Source: Candidatus Heimdallarchaeota archaeon (GTDB taxonomy: Archaea > Asgardarchaeota > Heimdallarchaeia > Heimdallarchaeales > Heimdallarchaeaceae). From it: a DNA stretch of 64,000 bases. A program made the position numbers and the translations under genes. The stretch is taken from contig JAHLWR010000002.1 in NCBI GenBank assembly GCA_019057815.1, forward strand, positions 1 through 64,000. Direction: 5' to 3'. The notes beneath the pieces are model-generated. The model was given only the letters and a program-made list of their open reading frames with translations, did no database searches and was not told the DNA's origin. Of the stretch, positions 16,747 to 26,230 are shown in pieces; position 1 is the first letter of the stretch; each line of letters opens with the position of its first letter.

Positions 16747-18246
16747 CTATCTTATTAGCATCGATTCTATTTCTTCCATAAGATTTGATTTTGCTATTGT
16801 ATTTTGCTCGCCAGTTTTAAGATTTCTTAGAGTCACTTTATTTTCTGCTAAATCTCGCTTTCCAACGATTACAGCTATAGGAACACCTCTATTTCCTGCA
16901 TCTTCAAGATGTTTAGAAAGCTTCCAATCAAATGGGTTGAACAGTGTTTTGAATTGCTTTCTAATTTCCTCAACAATTTCTGCTGTTTCTGTAATCACTT
17001 CTTTATTGATTGGTGCAACATAAACATCAGCTGAAGAACCATATTTTCTAACTCTTCCAAGTTTTTTAAGAATTGCGAGTAAAACTGTCTCACCCATACC
17101 AATTCCTGTAGCTGGGATTTTACTTCCGCCAAAAGCATTAATAAGCTGGTCATACCTTCCCCCACCGGCTATAGAACGAACAACAGAACCCGTTCTGTCA
17201 AAAAACTCATAAACAATACCGGTGTAATAATCTAACCCCCGAGCAACAGAAGTATCATATTCACAATCATCAAATATATTGTATAATTTAAGGTGTTTAC
17301 TAAGGTCTTCAAGAGTTTGTAGCGCGTTTTCAGCTCTCTCACCTATTTCCATAGTTCTTAATTTTTGTATTACAAAATCAGGAGAACCTCTCTGAGTGGT
17401 AAAATCATAAAATTTAGTGATTTGATTTTCATCTAAATCGATTTTTCTGAGAGCTTCTTTTACACTTTTTTCTTCTATTTCACTTAAATGGTCTAGATAT
17501 TCTGAAAAAACGTGATTTGAACGCAAACCACTATAATTTTTTTCCAACCTTGGATCTTGCTCCCAGATTGTGCGGAATTCTAGGGCTTTTTCTTTTGCTT
17601 TTTTCTTATCAGATAATTTTGCTACCAACTCTTTTTGAATAACATTCTGAAGAAATTTTCCTCTCGAATCAATTATCTTAATTACTTTAATATAATTTGG
17701 AATATTCAGATAATCAATATAGCATTGCATCAGTTCGCGACTATTGATTACACAAATAAATTCACCACTATTCAATCCCGTATCTTTAATTATTTTAATA
17801 GTTATAGCGATAATCTCAGCGTCTGCAGCGGGATGATCAACTCCTAGAATATCAGCATTATATTGGAAAAATTCTCTAACTCTTCCTTTTTGTGGTGTTT
17901 CATTTCTGAATATCCGTGGAAGACAATACCAACGCATGGGTTTAATGTATCTCTGATGTTGGTTAGCTATCATTCTAGCTAATGTGGGAGTTTGTTCAGG
18001 ACGAAGAACTAGTTTTCTTTCATCTTTACTGATTACTGTAAAGGTTTCATCAAGCAATTCTTGTCCTGACTTTATTTCTATAAGCTTCGCATATTCTAGA
18101 GATGGTCCTTCATATTCTTCATAACCAAATTCTTCTGAAACTTTTTTCATAGTACCCAATATGTGATTAATCTCTGCATAATCTTCAGGATAGTAATCGC
18201 GAAAACCTTTGATACCTTTCAGTATTTCTTTTAGCTCCGAATCCAT
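16747..18246 (-). CDS. hisS: Histidyl-tRNA synthetase
   Basis: A 499-aa class II aminoacyl-tRNA synthetase. Visible are motif 2 (RNETPQKGRVREFFQYNAD), the histidine-specific RGLDYYTGIVYE, motif 3 (GGGRYDQLINAFGG, followed by ATGIGMGETVLL) and a C-terminal anticodon-binding domain with YVAPINKE. It charges tRNA-His in the cytoplasm. At nearly 500 aa it is longer than the ~420-aa bacterial type, with an insertion between motif 2 and the RGLDYY region, as in archaeal/eukaryotic forms. Essential housekeeping gene. Confidence 0.95.
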   Translation of the reverse strand: MDSELKEILKGIKGFRDYYPEDYAEINHILGTMKKVSEEFGYEEYEGPSLEYAKLIEIKSGQELLDETFTVISKDERKLVLRPEQTPTLARMIANQHQRYIKPMRWYCLPRIFRNETPQKGRVREFFQYNADILGVDHPAADAEIIAITIKIIKDTGLNSGEFICVINSRELMQCYIDYLNIPNYIKVIKIIDSRGKFLQNVIQKELVAKLSDKKKAKEKALEFRTIWEQDPRLEKNYSGLRSNHVFSEYLDHLSEIEEKSVKEALRKIDLDENQITKFYDFTTQRGSPDFVIQKLRTMEIGERAENALQTLEDLSKHLKLYNIFDDCEYDTSVARGLDYYTGIVYEFFDRTGSVVRSIAGGGRYDQLINAFGGSKIPATGIGMGETVLLAILKKLGRVRKYGSSADVYVAPINKEVITETAEIVEEIRKQFKTLFNPFDWKLSKHLEDAGNRGVPIAVIVGKRDLAENKVTLRNLKTGEQNTIAKSNLMEEIESMLIR

Positions 18247-18403
18247 AGTAACCTATGTTGTGGAAATAATCAAATTATGATAAACTTTTTCTATAGACTC
18301 CTTTTTTTGTAAAAAGATGTAAAAAATCTTTAACAAGAAAAAAGGGAGAAGAGAATACTTACAGGCAAGTGTTTTACAGGGGCTTTAATAAGAATATTAG
18401 AAT

Positions 18404-18984
18404 ATGATAATGAGGTATCGAGTACAACAAAACCATCTCAGATTTTTATCGAAAGAAGAGTACTGGATACCGAAGAAACTTACACGATGGTCAAAAAACG
18501 CCTATAATCACACTTTGTGGTTAATGAAAGAGGAATGGAATAAGAAGAAAGCAAAATTACAAAAAAAGTATGATAAGCAAGGAATCAAAACTGGCACCAT
18601 AGTCATTGGGGAAATGAAAAACATTAAAAAGAATTGTAGGTTGGGGAAGAAAACTACACAGAATTTTCATTACATAACTTACAGCTTATTCGAGCAGAAA
18701 TTGATGACAAAGAGTGATTTTCATGGAATTGATTATAAGGAAGTTGATGAAGCCTACACCTCTTAAACTTGTTCTCAATGTGGTTAGAGAAGAAAAACCG
18801 ATCATAAATATCGAGGGTTATACGTTTGCTCTAACGGTGGGATAGTTTTGAATGCTGATGCTAATGGAGCCTTGAACATACTCAAGAAAGTATCCTCTGA
18901 GTCTTCTCCTGTGAAGATAGGTGGTAGTGGTTGTCTGAGTCGACCTTCACGTTGCTCTGTTGTTCCTCAACATAGTTACGTTTA
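18404..18984 (+). pseudogene. Broken TnpB (IS200/IS605-type) gene
   Basis: The N-terminal part reads like OrfB/TnpB (YRVQQNHLRFLSKE, WSKNAYNHTLWLMKEEW). It jumps directly to the C-terminal zinc-finger part (EAYTS-stop-TCSQCG-stop-RRKTDHKYRG, then LNADANGALNILKK). The RuvC core between is missing, and two in-frame stops (TAA at about 18764, TAG at about 18785) interrupt the zinc-finger segment. The remaining product cannot be an active RNA-guided nuclease. A hairpin-forming end sequence follows at 18998-19017. Confidence 0.85.
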
Positions 18985-18997
18985 AACAAAAATAAGT

Positions 18998-19017
18998 CTT
19001 TGTACGTACGTACAAAG
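18998..19017. mobile_element. Hairpin end of the IS200/IS605-type element
   Basis: A perfect 20-bp palindrome of the form CTTTG-(TACG)2-TAC-AAAG lies 14 nt after the TnpB stop. IS200/IS605 elements carry subterminal hairpins at their ends, and the position downstream of tnpB fits the right end. No TnpA gene is present. Confidence 0.55.
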
Positions 19018-19031
19018 AACTTAGCTCATAC
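19006..19031 (+). repeat. 26-bp direct repeat, copy 1
   Basis: This 26-bp stretch is identical to 22662-22687. It takes in the right half of the TnpB-end palindrome plus 14 bp beyond it, and its last bases supply the stop codon of the activator gene at 19026. The two copies bracket the three dehydratase/activase genes. Confidence 0.85.
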
Positions 19032-20120
19032 ATCCCATTTTCCGCATTTACTTCCCCATCTAGCAATCACTTTGTCTTCCATGATAACTTCTATTATCTC
19101 ACAGATATTGGGGCAACCTTTACACTCAAATCCTTTTGTCTGGTAGTTAATATCTGGGATTTGCCACCCAACAAATTTTGTTTCTCTTTCTGGATTTTTC
19201 ACAATCTTATTCATAGCTAGCATAGCTGCTCCAATCGCGCCCATAACATCATAATGCTCTGGAATGATTATATCGTCTTCATGTTTAATCTTGTTTTGCT
19301 TGATAAGAGAACGTCTGAGTGCATCCCTGATACCGACATTGGCAGCTACACCTCCTTGAAACATTATTGGACCAGTAATCTCTTTTCCTTTACCTACATT
19401 GTTCAAGTAATTTCGCACTAGTGCTTCACTCAATCCGCGGACAATATCTTCCACTGAATGACCAAGTTGTTGTTTGTGAATCATGTCTGATTCAGCAAAA
19501 ACCGTGCATCTTCCAGCAATAGCTACTGCATTATCTGACTTCAATGCTAAATCTCCAAATTCTTCTATTGGAATTTCTAGACGATTTGCTTGTTGATCTA
19601 GGAAGGAACCTGTTCCTGCTGCACAAACAGTATTCATTGCAAAGTCAACAGGTAATCCATTTCTAATTATTATGATTTTACTATCTTGACCACCTATCTC
19701 TATGATTGTTTGAATTTCAGGGTTCTCATTTAGAGAGGCAAGTGAATGAGCAGTAATCTCATTTCTTACAATATCTGCTCCAACAACTAATCCAGTTAGT
19801 TGTCTAGCGCTACCTGTTGCTCCGACACCACTAATTTGGAAATTCTCTCCTACCTTTTCTTTGAGAAGAGTAATTCCATATTGAATTGATTGAATTGGTC
19901 TTCCTTCAGTTCGTATGTACACTGATTCGACAAAATTTTTTTGACCATCTATAATTGCTAAATTCGTACTTATAGATCCTACATCTACTCCAAGGTAGTA
20001 TTTATCTAACGAAACTTCTAATGCAATTTCTTCATGTATAGATTCTAACATTTCTTCTTTTGAAAGAGTTTCAATTGAAGTCTTTCTCTCTTCATTCGGA
20101 CACTCGCAATTTTCAGTCAT
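19026..20120 (-). CDS. 2-hydroxyacyl-CoA dehydratase activator (BadF/HgdC family ATPase)
   Basis: A 364-aa ASKHA-fold ATPase. GVDVGSISTNLAI is the phosphate-1 motif, EIGGQDSK the activator signature, and VCAAGTGSFLD and AIAGRC hold the two cysteines that bind the bridging [4Fe-4S] cluster in HgdC. These proteins inject an electron, at the cost of ATP, into radical 2-hydroxyacyl-CoA dehydratases or related reductases. The C-terminus adds a cysteine cluster (CKGCPNIC, SKCGKW). ATG at 20120 overlaps the upstream stop (ATGACTGA), showing translational coupling. The stop lies inside the 26-bp repeat, so the last residues may have been changed by an insertion. Confidence 0.85.
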   Translation of the reverse strand: MTENCECPNEERKTSIETLSKEEMLESIHEEIALEVSLDKYYLGVDVGSISTNLAIIDGQKNFVESVYIRTEGRPIQSIQYGITLLKEKVGENFQISGVGATGSARQLTGLVVGADIVRNEITAHSLASLNENPEIQTIIEIGGQDSKIIIIRNGLPVDFAMNTVCAAGTGSFLDQQANRLEIPIEEFGDLALKSDNAVAIAGRCTVFAESDMIHKQQLGHSVEDIVRGLSEALVRNYLNNVGKGKEITGPIMFQGGVAANVGIRDALRRSLIKQNKIKHEDDIIIPEHYDVMGAIGAAMLAMNKIVKNPERETKFVGWQIPDINYQTKGFECKGCPNICEIIEVIMEDKVIARWGSKCGKWDV

Positions 20121-21258
20121 AATTAAATGTCTCCCATGATATTTTCTCTTGTGTTTTACCATTACGTTCGTTTTCACGTTTAATCTTCAACATATCAATA
20201 AAAGCTTCAAGTCTCGTTTGAAAGCCTGCTTCTCCTGTTTGCTCATCAACAATAAGTGGAAGAACAGGCATACCATAATCATCAGTAACACTAGGAATTA
20301 TCGTTTGAGCAGTAAGTTCAGGCATACAACTAAATGGCCAAATGTGAACCATACCATCCCATCCAAATTCTCGAAGCAATATTGTTACTCCAATAGTTTC
20401 TGTCCCATCACCACCACAATACTGCTGAATATATGGACGTGCTTTTTCTCGATAGATTTTATAATGTTCCTTTACAAATGGATTGAGTTTCGCGGGTAAA
20501 TCTGTAAACTTCTTCAAAGAAACGGTGTTACGGCATATTACTCCTAAATTATTTAACCGACGATATAAATCCAGATGAAGCAATGGTTCATGAACAACAT
20601 AAATTTCACCTACAATACCTATTTTCAAGGGATCAGCTTCTTCATCTATTTGCACTTCTTCTTTAAATATCTCCGGAATTTGTTTATGGTATTTTTTTAC
20701 TTCCTTAACTTTATGAGTACTAAATAACTTATCATAAATTTCTTTAGCTACTCTATCCGTTTGCCCTTTTTCAATTTCCACCCCTCGATAAAAAGTTATT
20801 AAGTGCTCAATTAAATCAAGAGAATAATTCTTCACCCAAATTTTTCGAAGAGCTTTAAGTGTCTGCCATGTATTGAAATTGTTGCTAACTGATTTTAAAT
20901 CTCTCACCATCTCAAAAGGCAAGTGGTAATCAATATTTGTGTACTTTACTTCATATCCCAAATCTTCAGTAATTAGTCTTTGAAGGGGTCCATAACAACT
21001 AGCTCTACATGTCCCAATTCCTCCCATCTGAAAAACATGATTAGCTCCTCTTTCAATGCTTTCAATTTGAGAACCTAAACTCAGTTTGAAAGGAGTACAC
21101 ATCCATTCTGGTGAGTGTTCTGATCCTATTTCTAATGTTCGTTTATTGGGGGTAGACGGATTAACTATCCGCTCTTCCGGAACTTCCAATTCTAGAAATA
21201 TTGCCTTTAACAGTAAAGTTATTGGCCCAAAATGAGGATAAGTAACAATTGACTCCAT
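20113..21258 (-). CDS. Dehydratase/activase-related Fe-S protein, subunit 1
   Basis: A 381-aa protein of the 2-hydroxyglutaryl-CoA dehydratase D-component superfamily, similar to the activase-related (DUF2229-type) segment. Conserved cysteines occur in EWMCTPFK, GIGTCRASCYG and WPFSCMPE, followed by the family end motif DEQTGEAGFQTRLEAF. In bacteria this part is usually fused to the BadF ATPase in one long protein; here it is separate. ATG at 21258 is chosen because GGAG lies 8 nt upstream, within the end of the previous gene. Middle gene of a tight minus-strand operon. The substrate cannot be read from sequence. Confidence 0.75.
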   Translation of the reverse strand: MESIVTYPHFGPITLLLKAIFLELEVPEERIVNPSTPNKRTLEIGSEHSPEWMCTPFKLSLGSQIESIERGANHVFQMGGIGTCRASCYGPLQRLITEDLGYEVKYTNIDYHLPFEMVRDLKSVSNNFNTWQTLKALRKIWVKNYSLDLIEHLITFYRGVEIEKGQTDRVAKEIYDKLFSTHKVKEVKKYHKQIPEIFKEEVQIDEEADPLKIGIVGEIYVVHEPLLHLDLYRRLNNLGVICRNTVSLKKFTDLPAKLNPFVKEHYKIYREKARPYIQQYCGGDGTETIGVTILLREFGWDGMVHIWPFSCMPELTAQTIIPSVTDDYGMPVLPLIVDEQTGEAGFQTRLEAFIDMLKIKRENERNGKTQEKISWETFNYD

Positions 21259-21262
21259 TATC

Positions 21263-22435
21263 TCAGCTCCAACTCTCAAATATTGAACCAGATACCATTT
21301 TAACTGATTTAGGAATAGTCCCTGTACTCTTCTTCATTCGAAGGATATCACTAAAAGCTTCTAATCTAGTTTGAAATCCAGCTTCACCTGTATGAGCATC
21401 AAGAGATAATATAATAATAGGTGTTTCACTTTTGATTTTTTTTGCAAATAGTTTTGCATATTCCATAGAAACCGACACAGGTCCACAAATGAAATTGACA
21501 AGCATCAGTATTCCATCAATAGATTTATTCTCAAGAAAGTGCATCGCTGTACCAACGATCTCATGTTCAAATTCGAAATAAAAATAATCGTTTCTTCCAA
21601 AAAGATGTTTTTCTAATTGTTTTTTAGGTAATTTTTCAGGCTCTGAAAATTCTAAGCCATAGTTAACCATGGATAAACGTAAAATTTGCCTTTCAAGCAG
21701 TTTTCTAGGCATTTGTTCTGATGTTATAATATCTACACCTAATTTTTGTAGTCTCTGACGTACATCTAGTGATGCAAAACTATCATTTAGCACGTAAGTA
21801 TGCCCTATTAGAGCAACTTTCAATGGTTTTTCTCCATCTACAATCGCAGGTGCATCATTTAACAAAATTTCAGAGTTTTCCCATTTTTTAAGTGCCTCTT
21901 CATCTATACTTACATTTTTCATTGCAGTTTTGTGATCTTTTCTAGCTTTGAGAGCAGCATAGATTATTCTTAAAGGATTTTTTGTAAATTTGAATCCGAT
22001 TTCAAAAATTATTTTTACTAAACGCCAAAAACCATGTTTTTCCCTTGAAGTGCTATAATGAGGTCCAATGATTGGTGGTAAATTGTCTTTTGTATACTTG
22101 AGTATGTCTGCAAGAGCAACAAACTTAGGACAAGCGACTTCACGTTTTTTTCGACTAGCAAAGCGAGGAACAAAAATATAATCAATTTCTTTATCCAAAA
22201 GATCTAATACATGTCCATGGAACAACTTTGTTGAATAACATTCATCATCTAAGGTTTCCAAAACACCCCTATCTTTTGTTACTTTGTTTGTAGGTGATGA
22301 TAGGATAACTTCTGCTCCTAATGCCTCGAAGAAACTTTCCCACATAGCTTTAAAATAATAGTAAAGCAAAGCTCGAGGAAAACCAACTCTTTTCTTGCGT
22401 TTTTTATGCTGCTTAGTACTATTTTTTTCGCTCAT
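21263..22435 (-). CDS. Dehydratase/activase-related Fe-S protein, subunit 2
   Basis: A 390-aa paralogue of the next gene. It starts after a lysine-rich leader with VGFPRALLYYYFKAMWESFF, has DDECYST, ACPKF and FICGP cysteines, and ends with the shared motif DAHTGEAGFQTRLEAFSD. First gene of the three-gene operon. The ATG at 22435 has GGGAG just upstream; the longer frame to 22498 lacks support. Together the three products look like a split form of the large activase-like proteins related to benzoyl-CoA reductase and 2-hydroxyacyl-CoA dehydratase. Role unknown. Confidence 0.75.
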   Translation of the reverse strand: MSEKNSTKQHKKRKKRVGFPRALLYYYFKAMWESFFEALGAEVILSSPTNKVTKDRGVLETLDDECYSTKLFHGHVLDLLDKEIDYIFVPRFASRKKREVACPKFVALADILKYTKDNLPPIIGPHYSTSREKHGFWRLVKIIFEIGFKFTKNPLRIIYAALKARKDHKTAMKNVSIDEEALKKWENSEILLNDAPAIVDGEKPLKVALIGHTYVLNDSFASLDVRQRLQKLGVDIITSEQMPRKLLERQILRLSMVNYGLEFSEPEKLPKKQLEKHLFGRNDYFYFEFEHEIVGTAMHFLENKSIDGILMLVNFICGPVSVSMEYAKLFAKKIKSETPIIILSLDAHTGEAGFQTRLEAFSDILRMKKSTGTIPKSVKMVSGSIFESWS

Positions 22436-22661
22436 GAGTTTCTCTCCCAGATTGATTATCAGTAATTTTCTTTTTTTAAAGTAAGTTCTGATTAACAAAT
22501 CTTTAATTACTCAGCTTAGTTTTAAGGTTTTTTGTCAAAACGAAAAACAATACAAAACATAACATTGAGATATTTATCTAAAACGCTAATTAACCGCATG
22601 TTACTGTGTTAAAATACTATTTTTTCTTTGTATTACCAGCAAAAAAAATGCTCAAGTACTG

Positions 22662-22687
22662 GTACGTACAAAGAACTTAGCTCATAC
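22662..22687 (+). repeat. 26-bp direct repeat, copy 2
   Basis: Identical to 19006-19031. Here it stands in noncoding DNA 25 bp past the GTPase stop, without a TnpB gene and without the complete palindrome. It may be a solo transposon end or a footprint of an excision. Confidence 0.85.
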
Positions 22688-22712
22688 TGTCAAAATTTAA
22701 AAGGAGGACAAA

Positions 22713-23693
22713 TCACTGATTATTATTATCTGTAACGCTTATTTCAAACATCGGTGATTGAGATTCTGACCAGAATATTTGTTTATCAATCATGTGTTTT
22801 ATTAAGTAACTTGTCAAATCAGCTTCCGTTAACTTGTTTTCTTTGGTTTTCACCAAACCACTGATTTCAGACACAAATTCAGTTAGAAGTCTCATTAGAA
22901 GATTAGAAGCTTCTAATTCTTTATTTCTTGTTGTAACAAGCCAACAGGAGATATTTTCATCAGCAGCCATAATTATTTGCCTTTCTGCGACTTTCATATA
23001 TTCTAATATTGATTCTCCTTTATTCGCAAATCTATACCTGATTATTGGGAATAAAGCATCTTCCTCTAGAGTTATTTGGGGTGTTCGAATTTTAGCTTCA
23101 ATTATATTGTTTCCAGTTCTTATATAAGCTACAAAATAGTCTACTGTAATCCCAACAACAATTAAATGATTGATTATTGAATTTGCTAACCAATCCTTTG
23201 TTTTTTCGATGTTTCTTCCCGTAACAGGTGAGATGGAAAAACATTCTATCTCAAAGGAATTAATTTTTTCAGTAAAATATTTAGTGATTTCATCTAATTC
23301 AGAATTATCAAGTTGTGCATCCCATGTGTTCACTAAGACTAGAATAGGAGACTTCTTTCTTACCCACTGAAGTGCTTTGATAAACCATTTTCTTGATTCC
23401 TCTAATCTTCTGGAATTAGTAGCATCTACAACGTAAATAAAAGCATCAGAACGTGAAATATAAGCCTTCCATAAAACTTTGCGAAAAGCCTCAGATCCTC
23501 CAAGATCTGTTATACCTAATTTTAATCCTTCCAAATCAAGAATCTCAGTATTTACACCAAAGGTCTTGTAGATTTCACTGATATCTTCTCTGAGTAGACG
23601 TTGAACAATACTAGTTTTACCCACGCCATCTAAACCGGCAATTGAGACTGTCAAATCCCTACTAGTAAGTAGACTGCTAAAATTGGTTGACAC
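22713..23693 (-). CDS. Arf-like GTPase with C-terminal extension domain
   Basis: A 326-aa protein. Residues ~14-175 form an Arf/Ras-superfamily GTPase: P-loop GLDGVGKTS, switch II DLGGSE with the Arf-type GG, the guanine motif changed to NTWD, and SPVTG in the G5 position. The Arf-style glycine N-terminus is absent. Residues ~180-300 form a second domain (VGITVDYFVAYIRTGN, ALFPIIRYRFANKG) that looks like a longin- or roadblock-type module, a common GTPase partner here fused in cis. The start is GTG. Such small GTPases are a hallmark of Asgard archaea; the likely role is membrane or complex regulation. Confidence 0.8.
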   Translation of the reverse strand: MSTNFSSLLTSRDLTVSIAGLDGVGKTSIVQRLLREDISEIYKTFGVNTEILDLEGLKLGITDLGGSEAFRKVLWKAYISRSDAFIYVVDATNSRRLEESRKWFIKALQWVRKKSPILVLVNTWDAQLDNSELDEITKYFTEKINSFEIECFSISPVTGRNIEKTKDWLANSIINHLIVVGITVDYFVAYIRTGNNIIEAKIRTPQITLEEDALFPIIRYRFANKGESILEYMKVAERQIIMAADENISCWLVTTRNKELEASNLLMRLLTEFVSEISGLVKTKENKLTEADLTSYLIKHMIDKQIFWSESQSPMFEISVTDNNNQ

Positions 23694-23996
23694 ACAGTTG
23701 ACCTCATCTACCCCGATTCATATTTATTCGAAGATAATATTTATTCTAAGATAATGAATCGTCTGTGAACCCCACAATAAAAAATAAGCAAAGAACATTT
23801 AAAAAGATTACCAAACTAAAAAGGGAAATTGCTAGAAAAAACCACACAAAAAAGAACTTCACATTGAAAGAGAAATGACGTAAAAAGAGAACATCACTAG
23901 AGATTCAAAAATAGTCTTCCAATAGGAAAATATAAATATCAGAGATTGGAACAAAAAACGATATTATATATTCTTAATTGATGAGGTTAAATAATT
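23694..23996. promoter_or_regulatory. Divergent promoter region, GTPase and thermosome
   Basis: About 300 bp with no gene. A TATA box TATAAATA (about 23931-23938) serves the chaperonin gene, giving a leader of roughly 35 nt. A 17-bp tandem repeat lies on the GTPase side (23721-23754). No conserved RNA structure was seen. Confidence 0.5.
23721..23754. repeat. 17-bp tandem repeat, two units
   Basis: ATATTTATTCGAAGATA (23721-23737) is followed directly by ATATTTATTCTAAGATA, one mismatch. The pair is framed by GATTCAT (23716-23722) and its reverse complement ATGAATC (23755-23761). Lying 28 bp upstream of the GTPase start, it covers its core promoter and could be a binding site for a regulator. 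Confidence 0.55.
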
Positions 23997-25613
23997 ATGT
24001 ATGGACAACCCGTTTATATTATGAAAGAAGGAACAGAAAGAACAACAGGCAAAGATGCCCAAAGAAATAATATTATAGCTGCAAGAGCAGTGGCTGAAGC
24101 AATAAGATCAGCACTAGGACCAAAAGGAATGGATAAAATGCTGATAGATAACTTCAATGACGTCACAATAACCAACGACGGTGCCACAATTCTCAAAGAA
24201 ATTGAAGTTAATCATCCTGCTGCCAAATTTATTATTGATTTAGCTAAAACCCAAGATCAAGAGACTGGTGATGGTACAACTACTGTTGTTGTTCTTGCTG
24301 GTGAATTATTGAAACAATCTGAAGACTTATTAGATCTTGATATTCATCCTACTTTAATTATTGAAGGTTATAAATTAGCCCGTTTTGAAGCTGAAAAGAT
24401 TTTAGATGATATGGGTATTGCTGTTACTTTTGATGAAGATGACAAACTTAGATTTATTGCTCAAACTTCTTTAGCTTCCAAAATTGTTAGCGCTGAAAAA
24501 GAACCCTTATCAGAACTTGTAGTCAAAGCTGTTAAATCTGTTACTGAAGACATTGATGGCGAAAAAAGAGCTGATATTAATAATATTCAAATTCAAAAGA
24601 AGAGAGGTGGTAGCCTGTCCGATACTCGTCTTATTGATGGTATCATTCTCGATAAGGAGTTCGTTCATGCCGATATGCCAAAAAAGATTTTAGATGCTAA
24701 AGTTTTGTTGCTTGACAAGGGATTGGAACTATCTAAAACAGAAATTGATGCTAAAATTAATATTACCAGTCCTGAGCAAGTTCAAGCTTTTCTTGATAGA
24801 GAAGGTGAAATGCTCAAAGAAATGTCGGACAAAATTATTGCTTCTGGTGCCAATGTAGTGTTATGTCAAAAAGGGATAGATGATGTTATTCAACATCATT
24901 TAGCCAAAAACAACATTGCGGCAGTAAGAAGAATCAAGAAGAGTGATATGGAAAAACTTGCAAAAGCAACTGGAGCAATGATAACATCCTCCCTTGAAGG
25001 TTTGGAAACTTTCATTGGTGATGCTAAAAACGTAGAGGAAACTAAAATTGGCGACGATGACATGATTTTTGTTCAAGAATGCAAGAACCCCAAGGCTGTT
25101 TCTATCTTAATTCGCGGAGGAACAGAGATGATTGTAAATGAAGCTGAACGAGCTATTCATGATGCTTTGTGCGTTGTTAGACAAGTTATCCATGATAAAT
25201 TAATAGTTCCTGGCGGTGGAGCTCCTGAGATAAGAATTGCTCAAAAGCTAGGAAGTTTTGCTAAAAAACAAACATCCAAAGTACAACTTGCAGTTCAAAG
25301 ATTTGCTAAGGCTATGGAAATCATTCCAAGGACTTTAGCTGAAAACGCTGGATTAGACCCTATTGATGTCCTTTCAGAACTATACGCTAAACATTCTAAA
25401 GAAGAAGCATCTGGTTTTGGAGTAGATCCATTCTCAGGCAAAGTTAAAGATATGGCAAAAATGAATGTTTTTGAACCAATTTCTGTAAAAACTCAAGCAA
25501 TAACTTCAGCTGCAGAAGCTGCAGAAATGATCCTTCGTATTGATGATGTAATTGCTTCAAAAGAATTATCTGGTCCCAGTATGCCTGAAGGTCCAGGTCC
25601 AGAAGATTATTAA
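23997..25613 (+). CDS. Thermosome (group II chaperonin) subunit
   Basis: A 538-aa CCT/thermosome subunit. It contains [33 protein letters not shown] and the apical/intermediate-domain signatures, ending in [11 protein letters not shown]. It forms the double-ring, ATP-driven folding chamber of the archaeal cytosol. The tail is PEGPGPEDY rather than the usual Gly-Gly-Met repeats. A single gene is present here; whether paralogues exist elsewhere cannot be seen. The strong TATA box suggests high expression. Confidence 0.97.
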   Translation: MYGQPVYIMKEGTERTTGKDAQRNNIIAARAVAEAIRSALGPKGMDKMLIDNFNDVTITNDGATILKEIEVNHPAAKFIIDLAKTQDQETGDGTTTVVVLAGELLKQSEDLLDLDIHPTLIIEGYKLARFEAEKILDDMGIAVTFDEDDKLRFIAQTSLASKIVSAEKEPLSELVVKAVKSVTEDIDGEKRADINNIQIQKKRGGSLSDTRLIDGIILDKEFVHADMPKKILDAKVLLLDKGLELSKTEIDAKINITSPEQVQAFLDREGEMLKEMSDKIIASGANVVLCQKGIDDVIQHHLAKNNIAAVRRIKKSDMEKLAKATGAMITSSLEGLETFIGDAKNVEETKIGDDDMIFVQECKNPKAVSILIRGGTEMIVNEAERAIHDALCVVRQVIHDKLIVPGGGAPEIRIAQKLGSFAKKQTSKVQLAVQRFAKAMEIIPRTLAENAGLDPIDVLSELYAKHSKEEASGFGVDPFSGKVKDMAKMNVFEPISVKTQAITSAAEAAEMILRIDDVIASKELSGPSMPEGPGPEDY

Positions 25614-25669
25614 CATCTTCTACTTTCTTTTCTATTTTTCTATTCTTCTACTAAAAATTGTTCAATAAG

Positions 25670-25882
25670 TTATTTTGTATACGTTTGTAGAGTTTCAACT
25701 AGTTTTTTATTCATATCTTCCGTAACTTCATCTGAAACAAGTTCTACTAGCTGTATCCATGTACTATATGCTTGTTCTCTTATTGTAATGCTTGTGTCTT
25801 TCATATCTTTAATTATTATATCAAATACTTCTGGAGTAATAGCTTCATAGCCTTTATGGTTTTTAGGAGGCTTTAGTGTCAT
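25670..25882 (-). CDS. Small helical protein, HEAT-like
   Basis: A 70-aa protein, all helical by pattern, with one segment (SITIREQAYSTWIQLVELV) resembling a HEAT repeat helix pair. The ATG at 25882 and the stop close to the convergent thermosome gene leave a T-rich gap of 56 bp. Too short to classify; the codon pattern supports it being a real gene. Confidence 0.5.
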   Translation of the reverse strand: MTLKPPKNHKGYEAITPEVFDIIIKDMKDTSITIREQAYSTWIQLVELVSDEVTEDMNKKLVETLQTYTK

Positions 25883-26230
25883 TCAATCAAAAATACAATC
25901 ACTTGATATAAAACTCTTTCTCAGAATGATTGTTTCAGTAATAATTTAGATACATTTTCTTAATGAAATCCACAAATTGCATGATGAGAGAAGAATTAAG
26001 TGATACTCTCTTTAACTTTTTGAGCAACCTCTTTCATAATTATTCCCTAGTATTGCACTTGATAGGTAATTACAAATCATCAAAGGCTCTATTAACCTTC
26101 AATTATTAATGAAATCAAGAAAAGTAGGTTATAAAACATTACTTTGTACCAATATTATAAAAAACTTCAGATAAATCTTAATCTGACCAAAATTTTTTAA
26201 CTAATCGAATACTATTGGATATTGAATCAA
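25883..26230. other. Intergenic upstream of radA
   Basis: About 350 bp without a gene. TATA-like elements at about 26130 (GTTATAAAAC) and 26155 (ATTATAAAAA) can serve radA. An isolated C-box-like ATGATGA near 25982 has no D box at the right distance, so no sRNA is called. Confidence 0.45.

Noticed and set aside
25976-26030. C-box-like ATGATGA as a third C/D sRNA
   Set aside because: No D box or C'/D' pair at the required spacing on that strand and no terminal stem.
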